Assembly: GCF_900120375.1 (NCBI RefSeq)
Contig: NZ_LT635480.1
Span: forward strand, 1,308,840 to 1,372,839
DNA: 64,000 nucleotides
Direction of reading: 5' to 3'
From: Ndongobacter massiliensis
GTDB taxonomy: Bacteria > Bacillota > Clostridia > Tissierellales > Peptoniphilaceae
In this document: in pieces, positions 1 through 9,553 of the stretch
How the letters are laid out: each line of letters starts with the position of its first letter
How positions within the stretch are numbered: position 1 is the stretch's first letter
Translations under genes and position numbers: made by a program
The notes under the pieces: generated by a model
Databases searched by the model: none
Seen by the model: the letters and a program-made list of their open reading frames with translations, nothing else
Told to the model about the DNA's origin: nothing

Positions 1-237
1 AGATAAACAAAAAAAGAGCTCTCTCATCTGCAGATGAGAAGAACCCTTCCTATTGGATGCGTGAAACACACTTTACTTTTGCTTTATAGAACACGGCGCT
101 TCGCGCCGTATGACCCGCTTCTGCGAATACAAAGGTAGTGTATCAGTTTCCGACGACTTCGGCAAGGCGTCACGACTTCGACAATATCCCGGGGTTAATA
201 GGGTGCCCTGATCGCAAAGCGTTCCAACTTCGACAAG
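1..237. other. Non-coding stretch downstream of the ribosomal operon, with two hairpins
   Basis: I see no convincing gene here. Positions 22-39 are a perfect 18-bp palindrome. Read on the minus strand it is followed within a few bases by a run of seven T, so it looks like a terminator for a minus-strand transcript. Positions 93-109 form a tight hairpin (7-bp GC-rich arms, loop TTC) without a T-run. On the minus strand the phrase GAAGTCGT also occurs twice between about 150 and 190. A structured small RNA between the rplQ terminator and the palindrome is possible, but I recognise no family. Confidence 0.4.
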
Positions 238-264
238 ATAAAAAAGGACCGAGGCATCGGTCCC
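238..264 (-). terminator. Intrinsic terminator of the ribosomal operon
   Basis: On the minus strand, arms GGACCGA (252-246) and TCGGTCC (263-257) form a perfect 7-bp stem with a 4-nt loop. A run of T follows (245-239). It lies 25 bases past the rplQ stop, where the operon should end. Confidence 0.9.
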
Positions 265-288
265 TTCTTACACAATGTTTTGTGAATG

Positions 289-630
289 TTACACGAGCTC
301 CAAAATCACCATTTCTGAGCCGTCGCCGCGGCGGGGTCCCAACTTGAGGATGCGCGTATAGCCGCCATTGCGATCTGCATACTTCGGTGCAATCTCCTCG
401 ACGAGTTTACGCGCCACCGCATTTTCATAAATATATGCGGAAACGGCACGCTTGGACGAAAGATTGTTGGCTTTGGCAATGGTGATCATTTTTTCTGCCA
501 TGCGCCGCGTTTCTTTCGCACGCGTCAACGTCGTCTTAATTTTTCCATTCTTGAAAAGCGAAGCGACCTGGTTGCGCAACATGGCTGTGCGATGGTCGGT
601 GCGACGCCCCAATTTTCTCTGGTTGGCCAA
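289..630 (-). CDS. rplQ: Large ribosomal subunit protein bL17
   Basis: bL17 is an rRNA-binding protein of the 50S subunit near the exit tunnel. The 113-residue product is the usual length and opens with the family pattern [19 protein letters not shown]. The start codon is TTG (630-628), set by AAGGAGG about 5 bases upstream; no ATG fits. It is the last gene of the S10-spc-alpha operon, 14 bases after rpoA and just before the operon terminator, which is the standard Gram-positive position. Assignment is secure. Confidence 0.97.
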   Translation of the reverse strand: MANQRKLGRRTDHRTAMLRNQVASLFKNGKIKTTLTRAKETRRMAEKMITIAKANNLSSKRAVSAYIYENAVARKLVEEIAPKYADRNGGYTRILKLGPRRGDGSEMVILELV

Positions 631-644
631 GTTTCCCTCCTTGC

Positions 645-1613
645 CTATTCGGCACTTTCTTTAATCTCGAGTCCCAGTGCCGTTATCTTTTCCTCCACCT
701 CGGCGAAGGATTTTTTACCGAAATTTCGAATCTTGGAAAGCTCCTGCAGATCCTTCGTCACAATATCGCCCACGGTATTGATCTCCGCGCGTTTCAGACA
801 GTTATAGCTGCGCAGGGACAAGTCCAAATCCTCGATGGGCTTATTATAGATCTGGTCTTCCTCGACTTCCTCCGGTTCCTCGGTCACCGGCTCTTCCTCC
901 GGTTTTTCCACAACCACTTCCGGCAGTGTCGTAAACAGATCAAAGTGATCAATGAGAATCTGTGACCCCTTGGCCACGGCTTCCTGCGGGCTGATCGTTC
1001 CGTTCGTCCACACTTCCAGCGTCAGCCGGTCGAAATCGGTCGCCTGCTCCACACGCGTATTTTCGACGCTGTAGTTGACTTTCGCCACCGGCGTAAACGA
1101 CGAATCGATGACAATCGTGCCGATCGGGTCGTGCTCGCCTTTATTTTTCTCCGCGACGGCAAATCCGTTGCCGTCTACAACGGTCAATTCGAGGTGAATT
1201 TCTCCCTCTTTATTCACCGTACACAGGTAGTGATCCCGATTGACAATCTCAATGTCTGACGTTTCTGTAATATCCCCTGCGGTGACAATTTTCGGCCCTT
1301 GTACATCCAGCCGCAGACGAAGCGTTTCGCCTTCCCCGCCGGTGCGCTTCATGGCAACCCCTTTGAGGTTAAGAACCAACTCTGGCACATCTTCTAACAT
1401 GCCGGGGACGGTCGTGAACTCATGCGGTACGCCTTCATCAAACTTTATGCTCGCGATCGCCGTTCCCGGCAAAGAGGAAAGGAGTACGCGGCGCAACGAG
1501 TTGCCCAGTGTCGTGCCATAACCGCGTTCCAATGGAGACATCGAGAATTTTCCGTAATTTTTACTTTCCTGCACTTCTAAAATGTCAACTTTGGTGTTAA
1601 GTGTCTGTATCAC
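645..1613 (-). CDS. rpoA: DNA-directed RNA polymerase subunit alpha
   Basis: The alpha subunit dimerises to nucleate RNA polymerase assembly; its C-terminal domain contacts UP elements and activators. The N-terminal assembly domain shows [15 protein letters not shown] near residue 35. The C-terminal domain starts after an acidic, proline-containing linker (around residues 230-250) and carries the helix-hairpin-helix pattern of the family. I place the start at GTG 1613, because AGGAGG lies 6 bases upstream of it. An ATG at 1631 is in frame, but it lies before that Shine-Dalgarno and would translate through it. The resulting 322 residues fit the family. It lies between rpsD and rplQ as usual. 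Confidence 0.97.
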   Translation of the reverse strand: MIQTLNTKVDILEVQESKNYGKFSMSPLERGYGTTLGNSLRRVLLSSLPGTAIASIKFDEGVPHEFTTVPGMLEDVPELVLNLKGVAMKRTGGEGETLRLRLDVQGPKIVTAGDITETSDIEIVNRDHYLCTVNKEGEIHLELTVVDGNGFAVAEKNKGEHDPIGTIVIDSSFTPVAKVNYSVENTRVEQATDFDRLTLEVWTNGTISPQEAVAKGSQILIDHFDLFTTLPEVVVEKPEEEPVTEEPEEVEEDQIYNKPIEDLDLSLRSYNCLKRAEINTVGDIVTKDLQELSKIRNFGKKSFAEVEEKITALGLEIKESAE

Positions 1614-1643
1614 GGATCGCCTCCTATTCAATTCCGCTTCGCA

Positions 1644-2231
1644 CTACTTCGAGTAGAGCTCAACGATCTGCGTCTCTTCAATCGGATAATCAATGTTGTC
1701 GCGCATCGGTTCGGACAGAATCGTGCCTTCCAACTTATCTTCATTGACCGAAACCCAGGGCATCTGGTTCCAGATCTTCTCTTCCGCATTGCGGAAATTG
1801 CCGTTTTGACGCGATTTCTCGCGAACGCTCACCACATCGCCGACGCGCAGTGTCATCGAAGGAATATCCGCCTTCTTTCCGTTTACGAGAAAATGGCCAT
1901 GAGCAATCATCTGACGTGCCTGCGGCCGCGTCGAGGCAAAGCCCATGCGGTACACCACGTTGTCAAAACGCAGTTCGAGGAGTTTCAGCAAATTCCAACC
2001 GGTCTGCCCCGCCATGCGCTCCGCACGCACAAAGAGATTGCGGAACGGGCGTTCCTGCATACCGTAAATGAACTTGACCTTTTGTTTTTCACGAAGCTGA
2101 ATGCCGTAGTCACTGACTTTGCGACCGCCGCGCTTCGGATTGCGCCGCGACTTCTTATTGATACCAACAACCTGCGGTTCCAGTTCCAGCGCGCGGCAGC
2201 GTTTCAAAATCGGGCCTGTATATCTTGCCAT
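1644..2231 (-). CDS. rpsD: Small ribosomal subunit protein uS4
   Basis: uS4 nucleates 30S assembly by binding the 5' domain of 16S rRNA, and in many bacteria represses its own operon. The 195-residue product shows the S4 RNA-binding domain (about residues 85-150, RLDNVVYRMGFA-like region and ARQMIAHGHFLVNG). The N-terminal region lacks the zinc-binding cysteine cluster found in some paralogues, so this is the zinc-independent type. It lies between rpsK (9 bases) and rpoA. Confidence 0.97.
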   Translation of the reverse strand: MARYTGPILKRCRALELEPQVVGINKKSRRNPKRGGRKVSDYGIQLREKQKVKFIYGMQERPFRNLFVRAERMAGQTGWNLLKLLELRFDNVVYRMGFASTRPQARQMIAHGHFLVNGKKADIPSMTLRVGDVVSVREKSRQNGNFRNAEEKIWNQMPWVSVNEDKLEGTILSEPMRDNIDYPIEETQIVELYSK

Positions 2232-2240
2232 AACTTCCTC

Positions 2241-2639
2241 CTACACTCTTCTTCTCTTGGGCGGGCGACATCCGTTGTGCGGAATCGGCGTGACATCTTT
2301 GATCAAGGTCACCGAAAGGCCGGCGGCCTGCAGACTGCGAATTGCCGCTTCACGTCCCGATCCCGGTCCGCGCACATAGACTTCAACGGTTTTTAGTCCC
2401 TGCTCCATCGCCTTTTTCGCCGCTTCCTCTGCACACTGCTGTGCCGCATACGGCGTCGATTTACGCGATCCACGGAAGCCGAGCTGCCCGGAGGATGCCC
2501 AGGAAAGGACATTCCCATTCAGGTCGGACAAGGTAACAATCGTATTGTTGAACGTCGAAATGATATGCGCCTGTCCGTTCAATACATTCTTTTTGACTCT
2601 TCTTTTCCCGCCACGACGGGTTGTAGTTTTTGTTGCCAT
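2241..2639 (-). CDS. rpsK: Small ribosomal subunit protein uS11
   Basis: uS11 sits on the 30S platform beside the E-site mRNA path. The 132 residues are typical in length. The protein has a basic N-terminal tail, the conserved stretch [19 protein letters not shown], and the C-terminal pattern [15 protein letters not shown] that the family shares almost invariantly. ATG start, nine bases after rpsM and nine before rpsD. Confidence 0.98.
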   Translation of the reverse strand: MATKTTTRRGGKRRVKKNVLNGQAHIISTFNNTIVTLSDLNGNVLSWASSGQLGFRGSRKSTPYAAQQCAEEAAKKAMEQGLKTVEVYVRGPGSGREAAIRSLQAAGLSVTLIKDVTPIPHNGCRPPKRRRV

Positions 2640-2648
2640 CCGGACCTC

Positions 2649-2993
2649 CTACCGCTTGCGACCCTTGCGGGTTCTTGCATTGTTCTTCGTGTTCTGCCCA
2701 CGCACGGGAAGATTGCGCCGGTGGCGAATACCGCGATAGCAGTTGATCTCGCGCAGACGCTTAATGTTCAGCGAGACGTCGCGACGAAGGTCTCCTTCGA
2801 CATGATACTTATCAATCTGTGCGCGGATATCCTGCACTTCCTGCTCGGTCAAATCGCGGACACGCGTGTCCGGATTGACGCCGGCTGCCTTCAAAATCTC
2901 ATTGGAGCGAGCACGACCGACCCCGAAAATATAGGTCAGCCCGATCTCGACTCGTTTTTCTTTCGGTAAGTCAATACCAGCTATTCTTGCCAA
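2649..2993 (-). CDS. rpsM: Small ribosomal subunit protein uS13
   Basis: uS13 lies in the 30S head and contacts P-site tRNA and the 50S bridge. The 114-residue product starts [10 protein letters not shown], contains a helix-two-turn-helix RNA-binding fold, and ends in the basic tail around [16 protein letters not shown]. The start codon is TTG (2993-2991), preceded by a purine-rich GGGGGTGAAGGA. It is slightly shorter than the commonest length (about 120), but the tail is complete. Confidence 0.97.
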   Translation of the reverse strand: MARIAGIDLPKEKRVEIGLTYIFGVGRARSNEILKAAGVNPDTRVRDLTEQEVQDIRAQIDKYHVEGDLRRDVSLNIKRLREINCYRGIRHRRNLPVRGQNTKNNARTRKGRKR

Positions 2994-3010
2994 ATTCCTT
3001 CACCCCCGTC

Positions 3011-3124
3011 TTAGCCTTGACGCTGTTTGTGTTTCGGATTCTCGCAGATCACCATGACGCGTCCTTTGCGCTTGATAATCTTGCACTTATCACACATCTT
3101 TTTTACAGATGGTCTGACTTTCAT
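3011..3124 (-). CDS. rpmJ: Large ribosomal subunit protein bL36, zinc type
   Basis: A 37-residue protein. It begins [14 protein letters not shown] and ends with [12 protein letters not shown], the complete bL36 pattern. Three cysteines and one histidine (C11, C14, C27, H32) form the zinc ribbon of the C+ type. ATG start with AGGAGG 5-6 bases upstream. It lies between infA and rpsM, the standard Gram-positive order. Confidence 0.97.
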   Translation of the reverse strand: MKVRPSVKKMCDKCKIIKRKGRVMVICENPKHKQRQG

Positions 3125-3134
3125 TGGACTCCTC

Positions 3135-3353
3135 CTATTTCTTTCGCCATGTGATGCGGCCCTTGCTCAGGTCGTACGGCGAGAGTTCCATCGTCACGTG
3201 ATCCCCTTCTAAAATACGGATGTAATTCATTCGAAGTTTCCCGGAAATATGAGCCGTGACTTGGTGCCCATTTTCCAGTTCAACGATGAAAATCGCGTTG
3301 GGAAGACGCTCTTTAACGACACCTTCCACCTCGATAACGTCTTTTTCAGACAC
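3135..3353 (-). CDS. infA: Translation initiation factor IF-1
   Basis: IF-1 binds the ribosomal A site during initiation. It is a single OB-fold S1-like domain: residues after the start read [19 protein letters not shown], followed by the family core [13 protein letters not shown] and [13 protein letters not shown]. The start is GTG 3353, with GAGGAGG 5 bases upstream, giving the canonical 72 residues. In-frame ATGs farther upstream (3374 and 3416) lie inside the preceding gene and are less likely. Its Shine-Dalgarno overlaps the end of the KOW-protein gene, suggesting coupled translation. Confidence 0.96.
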   Translation of the reverse strand: MSEKDVIEVEGVVKERLPNAIFIVELENGHQVTAHISGKLRMNYIRILEGDHVTMELSPYDLSKGRITWRKK

Positions 3354-3363
3354 GGTTTCCTCC

Positions 3364-3654
3364 TCACTGCTCATAGGGTTCCAACAGACTGCGTATCTTC
3401 GCATCATGAAAATCACAACCCGTTTTTAATGCCTCAAAATTTTCCACCACCGCGTTATACGGCTGCAAATGAATGACGCGCTTTTTCTTCGGCTTGGCGA
3501 TCGTCCGGCGTTTGCCGTCGACGATCCTCACGTGTTTCGCATCCAGTACGTCCCATACCAGAAATAGCCCGGTGCGGTCGTGTCCCGCTTTGGACCGAAC
3601 CACCTGTCCGGGGCGCAAGTCGCAGGATCCTTCCGGATTTCGTTCCTGCGTCAT
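3364..3654 (-). CDS. KOW-domain RNA-binding protein (ribosomal L14e/L27e-like)
   Basis: A 96-residue basic protein. The N-terminal half contains a KOW-like segment (about residues 14-50, [21 protein letters not shown]) as in eukaryotic/archaeal L14e, L6e and L27e. Many Clostridia carry such a protein between adk (or map) and infA, and its role is undefined; RNA or ribosome binding is inferred from fold and location. Its ATG overlaps the adk stop by four bases (ATGA), so translation is coupled. No methionine aminopeptidase gene (map) is present beside it, although that gene commonly sits here in related bacteria. Confidence 0.8.
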   Translation of the reverse strand: MTQERNPEGSCDLRPGQVVRSKAGHDRTGLFLVWDVLDAKHVRIVDGKRRTIAKPKKKRVIHLQPYNAVVENFEALKTGCDFHDAKIRSLLEPYEQ

Positions 3655-4298
3655 TCGCTCTGCACCGCCGCGCAGATTTGTCGCGTCACGTCTTCCACTG
3701 ACTGGGAGCCGTTTACGCTGATCAGAATGCCCCGCGTCCGATAGAAATCGATCAACGGTGCCGTCTGCGTTTCATATACATGGAGACGATCTCGTACGAC
3801 ACTTTCTTCGTCATCTTCGCGCTGCTTGAGTGCGTGTCCGCAGCGATCACAAATGCCCGCCTTCTTGGGCGGCTGTCCTTCAACGTGGTACGTCGCGCCG
3901 CATTCCGGACAAACTCGCCGTCCTGCCAAGCGGTGCACAAGCACTTCGTTGGGGACGGAGATATTAATGGCTCCATCCAGCGCCAATCCACGCTCCTTCA
4001 ACCCCGCTTCCAACGCTTCCGCTTGCAGGTTTGTGCGGGGAAACCCGTCTAACAAAAAACCGTTTCTGCAGTCTTCCCGATCCAGACGGTCCCATACCAA
4101 ATCGATAGTGAGCTCATCCGGAACCAATTTGCCGGCGGAGAGATACGACTTTACTTTCTTTCCCAACTCCGTCTCATTTTTGATATTGAAGCGGAAGAGA
4201 TCCCCCGTCGAAACATGAACCACGTTGAACAAGTGCACCAAGATCTCTGCCTGTGTGCCCTTTCCGGCACCCGGCGGTCCCAGTAAGACGAATCTCAT
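3651..4298 (-). CDS. adk: Adenylate kinase, zinc-lid type
   Basis: Catalyses ATP + AMP = 2 ADP in the cytoplasm. The 215-residue protein shows the P-loop GPPGAGKGTQ (residues 7-16), the NMP-binding domain, and a long LID domain. The LID has four cysteines in two pairs (CPECG around residue 129 and CDRCG about 20 residues later), the structural zinc site of Gram-positive adenylate kinases. It lies 9 bases after secY and overlaps the KOW gene by four bases. Confidence 0.97.
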   Translation of the reverse strand: MRFVLLGPPGAGKGTQAEILVHLFNVVHVSTGDLFRFNIKNETELGKKVKSYLSAGKLVPDELTIDLVWDRLDREDCRNGFLLDGFPRTNLQAEALEAGLKERGLALDGAINISVPNEVLVHRLAGRRVCPECGATYHVEGQPPKKAGICDRCGHALKQREDDEESVVRDRLHVYETQTAPLIDFYRTRGILISVNGSQSVEDVTRQICAAVQSE

Positions 4299-4307
4299 GA
4301 TGACCTC

Positions 4308-5585
4308 CTAACGGTTCAAAAAGCCTTTGTAGTGGCGCATCTGCATCATGGTCTCCATCTGCCGGACGGTTTCCAGAACCACGCCGACGACAATGATGAC
4401 CGAGGTGCCGCCCAAATGGAAGGCAACCTGCGCAATTTTTGCCACTAAATCCGGCGCAATCGACAGTACTGCGAGAATAATGGCACCAATCAGCGTAATG
4501 CGATTGACGATGCGGCTGAGATAGTCGCTCGTTGGCCGACCCGGGCGGATGCCGGGGATAAAACCGCCATACTGCTGCAGATTCTTTGCATATTCGACCG
4601 TATTGAACTGAATCGTGTTATAGAAGTATGCAAACAAGATGATCAGACCGATTTGGACCACCCACTGCACAATCGCACCGCCCCAGCCGGACGGAGTCAG
4701 GTACTTCGTAACGAAATCCTGCACGCCGCCACCGAGCAACAGTCCAAGTGTACTCGGCAATGCTAACAGAGACGTTGCAAAAATGATCGGCATGACGCCG
4801 CCCATGTTTACTTTGATGGGAATATGGGTCGCCTGCCCACCGTACATTTTTCGACCGACCACGCGCTTCGCATACTGGACCGGAATCTTTCGTTCGCCCT
4901 CGTTGAGAAGGACGACGATGACAACCACACCCAATACCACCAGCAGAATGAGCAGGGCAATCAGCGGATTGACCGCGCCTTTGACGACCCCCTGGCTCCA
5001 GCCCAACAACGCGCCAGGCATGTTGGCGATGATGCCGACGAAGATGATCATCGAGGTGCCGTTGCCGATGCCATGTTCCGTAATCAAATCACCGAGCCAT
5101 ACGACAAACTGTGCGCCTGCCACCATGACGAGCATGGCCACCAGACGTTCCGTCGTCCCGCCGACTGCAAATGCCCGGGCAAAAATGCCGCGGACCATGG
5201 CAAATGCCTGCAGTACCGCCAGCGCAAGACCCAGGATTTTCGTGATCTGCTGAATCTTCTTACGTCCTTCCTCGCCTTCCTTCGACAACTCCTCCAAGCG
5301 GGGGATGGCAAAGGTTAAAAGCTGTACGACGATGGACGAGGTGATGTACGGTCCGACGCCGAGTGCAAAGACACTGAGCGTCGCCAGACCACCGCCGCTC
5401 AAAAGGTTCAGCATGCTCAAGAGGCTCTGCTGTGCCCCTTCATAGATGGAACGAATCAAATCCGTATTCGCGAAAGGCACCGGCAAAGCGTGCCCCAATC
5501 GAAAGACGCCGATCATGAGCAGCGTAAAAACAATGCGTTTACGAATCTCTTCGACCTTCCAGGCGTTTCGAATCGTCGCGAACAT
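4308..5585 (-). CDS. secY: Protein translocase channel subunit SecY
   Basis: SecY is the pore of the SecYEG translocon in the cytoplasmic membrane. The 425 residues contain about ten hydrophobic helices. Family landmarks include FRLGHALPVPF at the first helix, the plug region SGGGLATLSVFALGVGPYI, the loop GERKIPVQYAKR before helix 6, and the C-terminal MQMRHYKGFLNR. Its ATG overlaps the rplO stop by one base. Usual spc-operon position between rplO and adk. Confidence 0.98.
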   Translation of the reverse strand: MFATIRNAWKVEEIRKRIVFTLLMIGVFRLGHALPVPFANTDLIRSIYEGAQQSLLSMLNLLSGGGLATLSVFALGVGPYITSSIVVQLLTFAIPRLEELSKEGEEGRKKIQQITKILGLALAVLQAFAMVRGIFARAFAVGGTTERLVAMLVMVAGAQFVVWLGDLITEHGIGNGTSMIIFVGIIANMPGALLGWSQGVVKGAVNPLIALLILLVVLGVVVIVVLLNEGERKIPVQYAKRVVGRKMYGGQATHIPIKVNMGGVMPIIFATSLLALPSTLGLLLGGGVQDFVTKYLTPSGWGGAIVQWVVQIGLIILFAYFYNTIQFNTVEYAKNLQQYGGFIPGIRPGRPTSDYLSRIVNRITLIGAIILAVLSIAPDLVAKIAQVAFHLGGTSVIIVVGVVLETVRQMETMMQMRHYKGFLNR

Positions 5586-6034
5586 CAGATCACCTCGGCC
5601 TTTCCTCCTGCGGCCTGAATCTTCTCGACCGCGCTTTTAGAGAATTTTGTTGCTTGGACCGTAAGATTCTTACTGATTTCGCCGTTTCCAAGGACTTTTA
5701 ATCCATCTTTCAACTCGGAACGATGCAGCAGACCGGCTTCGACGAGTGCATCCGCCGTAATCACACTGCCCTCTTCAAAGGCATTGAGATCACGGACATT
5801 GATCGTTGCATAGTTTACCGAAAACGGATTGTAGAATCCGCGTTTCGGCAAGCGACGGAATAAAGGCAGCTGACCGCCTTCAAACCCGGGGCGCACACCG
5901 CCACCGCTGCGGGAATTCTGCCCATCGCGACCGCGTCCGGCAAATTTTCCCCAACCCGAGGCATGCCCGCGTCCGACGCGCTTGCGCGCCTTCGTCGCTC
6001 CGCCCCGTGCCGGTTTTAACTGATGAAGTTTCAT
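5585..6034 (-). CDS. rplO: Large ribosomal subunit protein uL15
   Basis: uL15 assembles late into the 50S subunit. The product is about 149 residues: [19 protein letters not shown] at the N-terminus, then the glycine/arginine-rich extension [19 protein letters not shown] and the globular C-terminal domain. I prefer ATG 6034, which has AGGGGG 5 bases upstream. A GTG at 6040 is in frame, but lies next to that Shine-Dalgarno. The stop overlaps secY by one base. Confidence 0.96.
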   Translation of the reverse strand: MKLHQLKPARGGATKARKRVGRGHASGWGKFAGRGRDGQNSRSGGGVRPGFEGGQLPLFRRLPKRGFYNPFSVNYATINVRDLNAFEEGSVITADALVEAGLLHRSELKDGLKVLGNGEISKNLTVQATKFSKSAVEKIQAAGGKAEVI

Positions 6035-6043
6035 GGTCACCCC

Positions 6044-6226
6044 CTATTCCACTTCTTTGACATCGACCATAAAGTCGACCGTATGGATCATTCCGCGCAC
6101 GGAGGGTGAATCTTCGTGGATCACCGTCTGTCCGATTTTTCTCAGACCCAACGCCTCAACGGTGGCGCGATGCTTCTGAATCCGGCCGATGTTGCCTTTT
6201 TTTAACGTAATTGCCAATTTCGACAT
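6044..6226 (-). CDS. rpmD: Large ribosomal subunit protein uL30
   Basis: A 60-residue protein of the bacterial uL30 type. It has a basic start (MSKLAITLKKGNIGR), the motif HRATVEALGLRKIGQ, and the end SVRGMIHTVDFMVDVKEVE. Standard position between rpsE and rplO, with ten-base gaps. Confidence 0.96.
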   Translation of the reverse strand: MSKLAITLKKGNIGRIQKHRATVEALGLRKIGQTVIHEDSPSVRGMIHTVDFMVDVKEVE

Positions 6227-6236
6227 ACGCGCCTCC

Positions 6237-6743
6237 TTAGTTCAAAATCTCTTCGACGCTCTTGCTGCGCAACTTTGCAACCTGCTCGACGGTCTTCATG
6301 CTCAGAAGTCCGTTCATCGTCGCGTTGACAATGCTGCGCGCATTCGGCGAACCGAGGGACTTCGCGCGGATGTCGCGAATGCCTGCCAATTCACAGACGG
6401 CACGCACCGGACCGCCTGCCAGAACACCGGTACCTTCTTTTGCCGGCATGAGAATGACGTGCCCGGCGCCAGCGATGCCCTCCATCGTATGCGGAATTGT
6501 CGTTCCGACAACGGGGACCCGCACAATATTTTTCTTCGCCGCTTCCACCCCTTTGCGGATCGCTTCCGGGACTTCCAGGGATTTCCCCGTGCCGACACCG
6601 ACGCGACCGTTGCGGTCTCCTACGACAACGAGTGCCGTAAAGCGAGCGGTACGTCCGCCTTTTGCTGTCTTGGAGACGCGGTTGATGTATACGACTTTTT
6701 CTTCAAACTCCTGTTTGTCTCGATCTTCCCGATACGTAGCCAT
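6237..6743 (-). CDS. rpsE: Small ribosomal subunit protein uS5
   Basis: uS5 is involved in decoding accuracy and mRNA unwinding at the 30S entry. The 168 residues contain an N-terminal S5 double-stranded RNA-binding domain ([20 protein letters not shown], then [16 protein letters not shown]) and the C-terminal domain with [17 protein letters not shown] start. Normal spc-operon location. Confidence 0.97.
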   Translation of the reverse strand: MATYREDRDKQEFEEKVVYINRVSKTAKGGRTARFTALVVVGDRNGRVGVGTGKSLEVPEAIRKGVEAAKKNIVRVPVVGTTIPHTMEGIAGAGHVILMPAKEGTGVLAGGPVRAVCELAGIRDIRAKSLGSPNARSIVNATMNGLLSMKTVEQVAKLRSKSVEEILN

Positions 6744-6752
6744 TGCTCCTCC

Positions 6753-7118
6753 TTACAGCTTCAAGCCGGCTTCCCGTGCCGCCTCTGCGAGTGCTTTGAC
6801 CTTCCCGTGGTAAATGTACCCGGAGCGATCAAACACAACGGTTTCAATGCCTTTTTCCAGCGCACGCTTCGCCACGCAGGTGCCGACCGCTTTCGCAGCT
6901 TCGATTCCGGACGTGCTTTCCAGACCGCCCTTTACTTCTTTTTCAAGCGTAGAAGCGGCAACGATCGTGTTTCCCGTCGTGTCGTCAATAATCTGTGCAT
7001 AGACATTGGCATTGCTCTTGAAGACGTTCAGGCGCGGCCGTTCCGGAGTGCCGGAGATTTTTTTGCGAACCCGCGCGTGTCTTGCCAAGCGGTTTTCGCG
7101 CTTATTTACTCGAGCCAT
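6753..7118 (-). CDS. rplR: Large ribosomal subunit protein uL18
   Basis: uL18 binds 5S rRNA together with uL5. The 121-residue protein has the basic N-terminus ([18 protein letters not shown]), the motif [19 protein letters not shown], and the C-terminal [20 protein letters not shown]-like end. ATG start, between rplF and rpsE. Confidence 0.97.
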   Translation of the reverse strand: MARVNKRENRLARHARVRKKISGTPERPRLNVFKSNANVYAQIIDDTTGNTIVAASTLEKEVKGGLESTSGIEAAKAVGTCVAKRALEKGIETVVFDRSGYIYHGKVKALAEAAREAGLKL

Positions 7119-7129
7119 TTTATCCTCCC

Positions 7130-7669
7130 TTACTTACCGGTCTTGCCGACTTTACGCCGCACGTGTTCATTCTCATAGCGAATGCCTTTGCCCTTGTAGG
7201 GTTCCGGCTCACGCCATTTGCGAATGTTCGCCGCGTAATTGCCGACCGCCTGTTTATCACTGCCGCGCACGATGATCGTGCGATCATTCGGCACTTCCAC
7301 TTCAATTCCTTCGGGATCCGCCATCGTTACCGGATGGGAAAATCCGAGGTTCATAACCAGATTCTTCCCCTGCTTCTGTGCACGATACCCCGTTCCTTCG
7401 ATCAACAGCGTCTTTTGATAGCCGTTGACTACGCCTTCCACCATATTGGCGATCAGGGAGCGGTACAAACCGTGCAAGCTCTTGTGCTCTTTGCTTTCCG
7501 ACGGACGGACCACTTCGACCGTTCCATTCTCGTTATTAATCTGAAAGCCCTGGCCGATTTTTTCGGACAGCGTCGCTTTCGGCCCCTTGACGGTCACGAC
7601 ATTTGCCGCATCAACGCTTAATTCCACGCCGGCGGGAAGCGTAATCGGTTTTAATCCAATTCTTGACAT
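7130..7669 (-). CDS. rplF: Large ribosomal subunit protein uL6
   Basis: uL6 binds 23S rRNA near the sarcin-ricin loop. The 179 residues form two L6 repeats: the N-terminal [17 protein letters not shown] and the C-terminal repeat ending in the signature [21 protein letters not shown] start; length exactly as in the family. Confidence 0.98.
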   Translation of the reverse strand: MSRIGLKPITLPAGVELSVDAANVVTVKGPKATLSEKIGQGFQINNENGTVEVVRPSESKEHKSLHGLYRSLIANMVEGVVNGYQKTLLIEGTGYRAQKQGKNLVMNLGFSHPVTMADPEGIEVEVPNDRTIIVRGSDKQAVGNYAANIRKWREPEPYKGKGIRYENEHVRRKVGKTGK

Positions 7670-7684
7670 TTCTTCCTCCTCGCC

Positions 7685-8077
7685 TTACCAGACGTAGCAA
7701 ACGACTTCGCCGCCTACACCGAGCTGACGCGCCTGTTTGTCCGTCATCACGCCGCGCGAGGTGGAGAGAATGGCGATGCCGAGTCCGCCCAGTACATAAG
7801 GTACCTCATTGGCGCCGACATACACGCGACGTCCCGGTTTGGAAATCCGCTTGATGCCCGAAATAGAGTTTTGATCCTCGACATATTTCAAGTCAATGGT
7901 GATCATCCCCTGCCGGTCATCCTCCGTGACGTTGTAACCCTTGATGTATCCTTCATCCAGCAAGATCTGTGCCAGGTTCTTCTTCATGTTCGAAGCCGGA
8001 ACCTCGACCGACTCGTGCTTTCTCATATTCCCATTGCGAATGCGTGTGAGCATATCCGCGATCGGATCTGTCATCAT
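7685..8077 (-). CDS. rpsH: Small ribosomal subunit protein uS8
   Basis: uS8 binds the central domain of 16S rRNA and in many bacteria represses the spc operon. The 130-residue product starts [16 protein letters not shown] and ends with [20 protein letters not shown] and GGEVVCYVW, the conserved C-terminal signature. ATG start at 8077, between rpsN and rplF. Confidence 0.98.
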   Translation of the reverse strand: MMTDPIADMLTRIRNGNMRKHESVEVPASNMKKNLAQILLDEGYIKGYNVTEDDRQGMITIDLKYVEDQNSISGIKRISKPGRRVYVGANEVPYVLGGLGIAILSTSRGVMTDKQARQLGVGGEVVCYVW

Positions 8078-8095
8078 AGTCTTTCTCCTCCCCGG

Positions 8096-8281
8096 TTACC
8101 AGCTTGCCTTTTTTACGCCGGGAATTTCCCCCCGGTAGGCAAGTTCACGGAAGCAGATACGGCAGACACCGTACTTGCGCAATACCGCATGGGGGCGTCC
8201 GCAAATCTGGCAGCGCGTATAAGCTCTGGTTGAGAACTTCGGCTGTCTCTTCTGCTTTGCAATCAATGATTTTTTAGCCAT
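8096..8281 (-). CDS. rpsN: Small ribosomal subunit protein uS14, zinc type
   Basis: A 61-residue S14 of the short, zinc-binding type (often called rpsZ). It has two CxxC pairs (CQICG at about residue 24 and CRICF at about residue 40) and the end [13 protein letters not shown]. The zinc form fits Gram-positive bacteria. ATG start; lies between rplE and rpsH. Confidence 0.97.
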   Translation of the reverse strand: MAKKSLIAKQKRQPKFSTRAYTRCQICGRPHAVLRKYGVCRICFRELAYRGEIPGVKKASW

Positions 8282-8290
8282 TCAGTCCCC

Positions 8291-8842
8291 CTATCTCTTT
8301 TGGAAAGGCATTCCGAGCAATTCCAAAAATGCCTTTGCCTCTTCATCCGTTTTCGCCGTCGTGACAATGATAATGTCCATGCCGCGAATCTCATCCACTT
8401 CATCGTAGACAATTTCCGGGAAAATCAGCTGTTCTTTCACGCCCAGTGCAAAATTCCCGCGTCCGTCAAAGGATGTGTCGCTCACGCCGCGAAAATCGCG
8501 TACGCGCGGCAATGCCACACTGACCAACTTGTCCAAAAAGTCGTACATTTTCTTTTGACGAAGCGTTACTTTGGTGGCAATGGGCATGCCTTCACGCAAC
8601 TTGAAGTTTGCCACGGATTTGCGTGCCTTGATAACGATGGGCTGCTGCCCGGAAATCTGGCGCAACTCCCGCACCGCAGACTCCAATAATTTCGGATTCT
8701 CCTTGGCACCGCCCACCGCGATGTTGATGACGATTTTTTCGAGTTTCGGCACCTGCATCACATTGTCATATTCAAATTGCTTCATCAACGCTGGCACGAC
8801 TTCGTTGACATATTTTGTGTGTAATCTCGATTTTTCTGCCAC
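8291..8842 (-). CDS. rplE: Large ribosomal subunit protein uL5
   Basis: uL5 binds 5S rRNA and forms a bridge to the 30S head. The product is 183 residues with the markers [31 protein letters not shown] and [19 protein letters not shown]. The start is GTG 8842 with AGGAGG 6 bases upstream. Standard position. Confidence 0.97.
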   Translation of the reverse strand: MAEKSRLHTKYVNEVVPALMKQFEYDNVMQVPKLEKIVINIAVGGAKENPKLLESAVRELRQISGQQPIVIKARKSVANFKLREGMPIATKVTLRQKKMYDFLDKLVSVALPRVRDFRGVSDTSFDGRGNFALGVKEQLIFPEIVYDEVDEIRGMDIIIVTTAKTDEEAKAFLELLGMPFQKR

Positions 8843-8852
8843 TTCGTGCCTC

Positions 8853-9164
8853 CTACTTATCCAAGCGTTCGCCGCTCTTCACGGAAACGCGAACCTTTTT
8901 GCCGTCCTGCTCTTCCATGCGCGTGCGCACACCGCGTTCCAGCTTCGGGTCATACAACAACACGTTGGACACGTGAATACTGCCCTCGCTTTTCACGATT
9001 CCGCCGGGCTGCTCCATGCCGCGCGGCTTCTGGTGCTTGACTTGCACATTGACTCCCTCGACAATCACCCTTTGTGTCTTTGGGAATGCTTTGAGCACGG
9101 TGCCGACTTTGCCTTTGTATTTGCCGGCAATCACTTGAACCTTATCGCCTGATTTAACGTGCAT
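8853..9164 (-). CDS. rplX: Large ribosomal subunit protein uL24
   Basis: uL24 is an assembly initiator of the 50S subunit near the tunnel exit. The 103 residues contain a KOW motif at the N-terminus ([19 protein letters not shown]), followed by [11 protein letters not shown] and [12 protein letters not shown] start. The gene follows rplN by ten bases. Confidence 0.97.
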   Translation of the reverse strand: MHVKSGDKVQVIAGKYKGKVGTVLKAFPKTQRVIVEGVNVQVKHQKPRGMEQPGGIVKSEGSIHVSNVLLYDPKLERGVRTRMEEQDGKKVRVSVKSGERLDK

Positions 9165-9174
9165 CCTGCTCTCC

Positions 9175-9543
9175 TTACAGTACTTCCGGAGCCAACGAGA
9201 TGATCTTCATAAAACCATTCGTTCGCAGCTCTCTGGTAACCGGTCCGAAAATTCGCGTCCCGACCGGGTTCTTGTCGTCTTTCACAATGACCGCCGCGTT
9301 ATCGTCAAAGCGGATGTAGCTGCCGTCTACACGACGCAGCCCGCTCTTTGAACGAACGATGACGGCTTTGACCACATCGCTTTTCTTCACAGTACCGCCC
9401 GGCGTCGCTTGCTTCACGGTGCAGATGACCAAGTCGCCGATATTGGCGTACCGATGACCGGTGCTGCCCACAATGCGAATCACCAAGAGCTCCCGTGCGC
9501 CGGAATTATCCGCGACGCGAAGTCTGCTTTCAGTCTGAATCAT
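9175..9543 (-). CDS. rplN: Large ribosomal subunit protein uL14
   Basis: uL14 takes part in intersubunit bridges and is the docking site of RsfS. The 122-residue length matches the family exactly. It begins [20 protein letters not shown], and includes [20 protein letters not shown] and a C-terminal [12 protein letters not shown] start; between rpsQ and rplX. Confidence 0.98.
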   Translation of the reverse strand: MIQTESRLRVADNSGARELLVIRIVGSTGHRYANIGDLVICTVKQATPGGTVKKSDVVKAVIVRSKSGLRRVDGSYIRFDDNAAVIVKDDKNPVGTRIFGPVTRELRTNGFMKIISLAPEVL

Positions 9544-9553
9544 AGTGCCCTCC

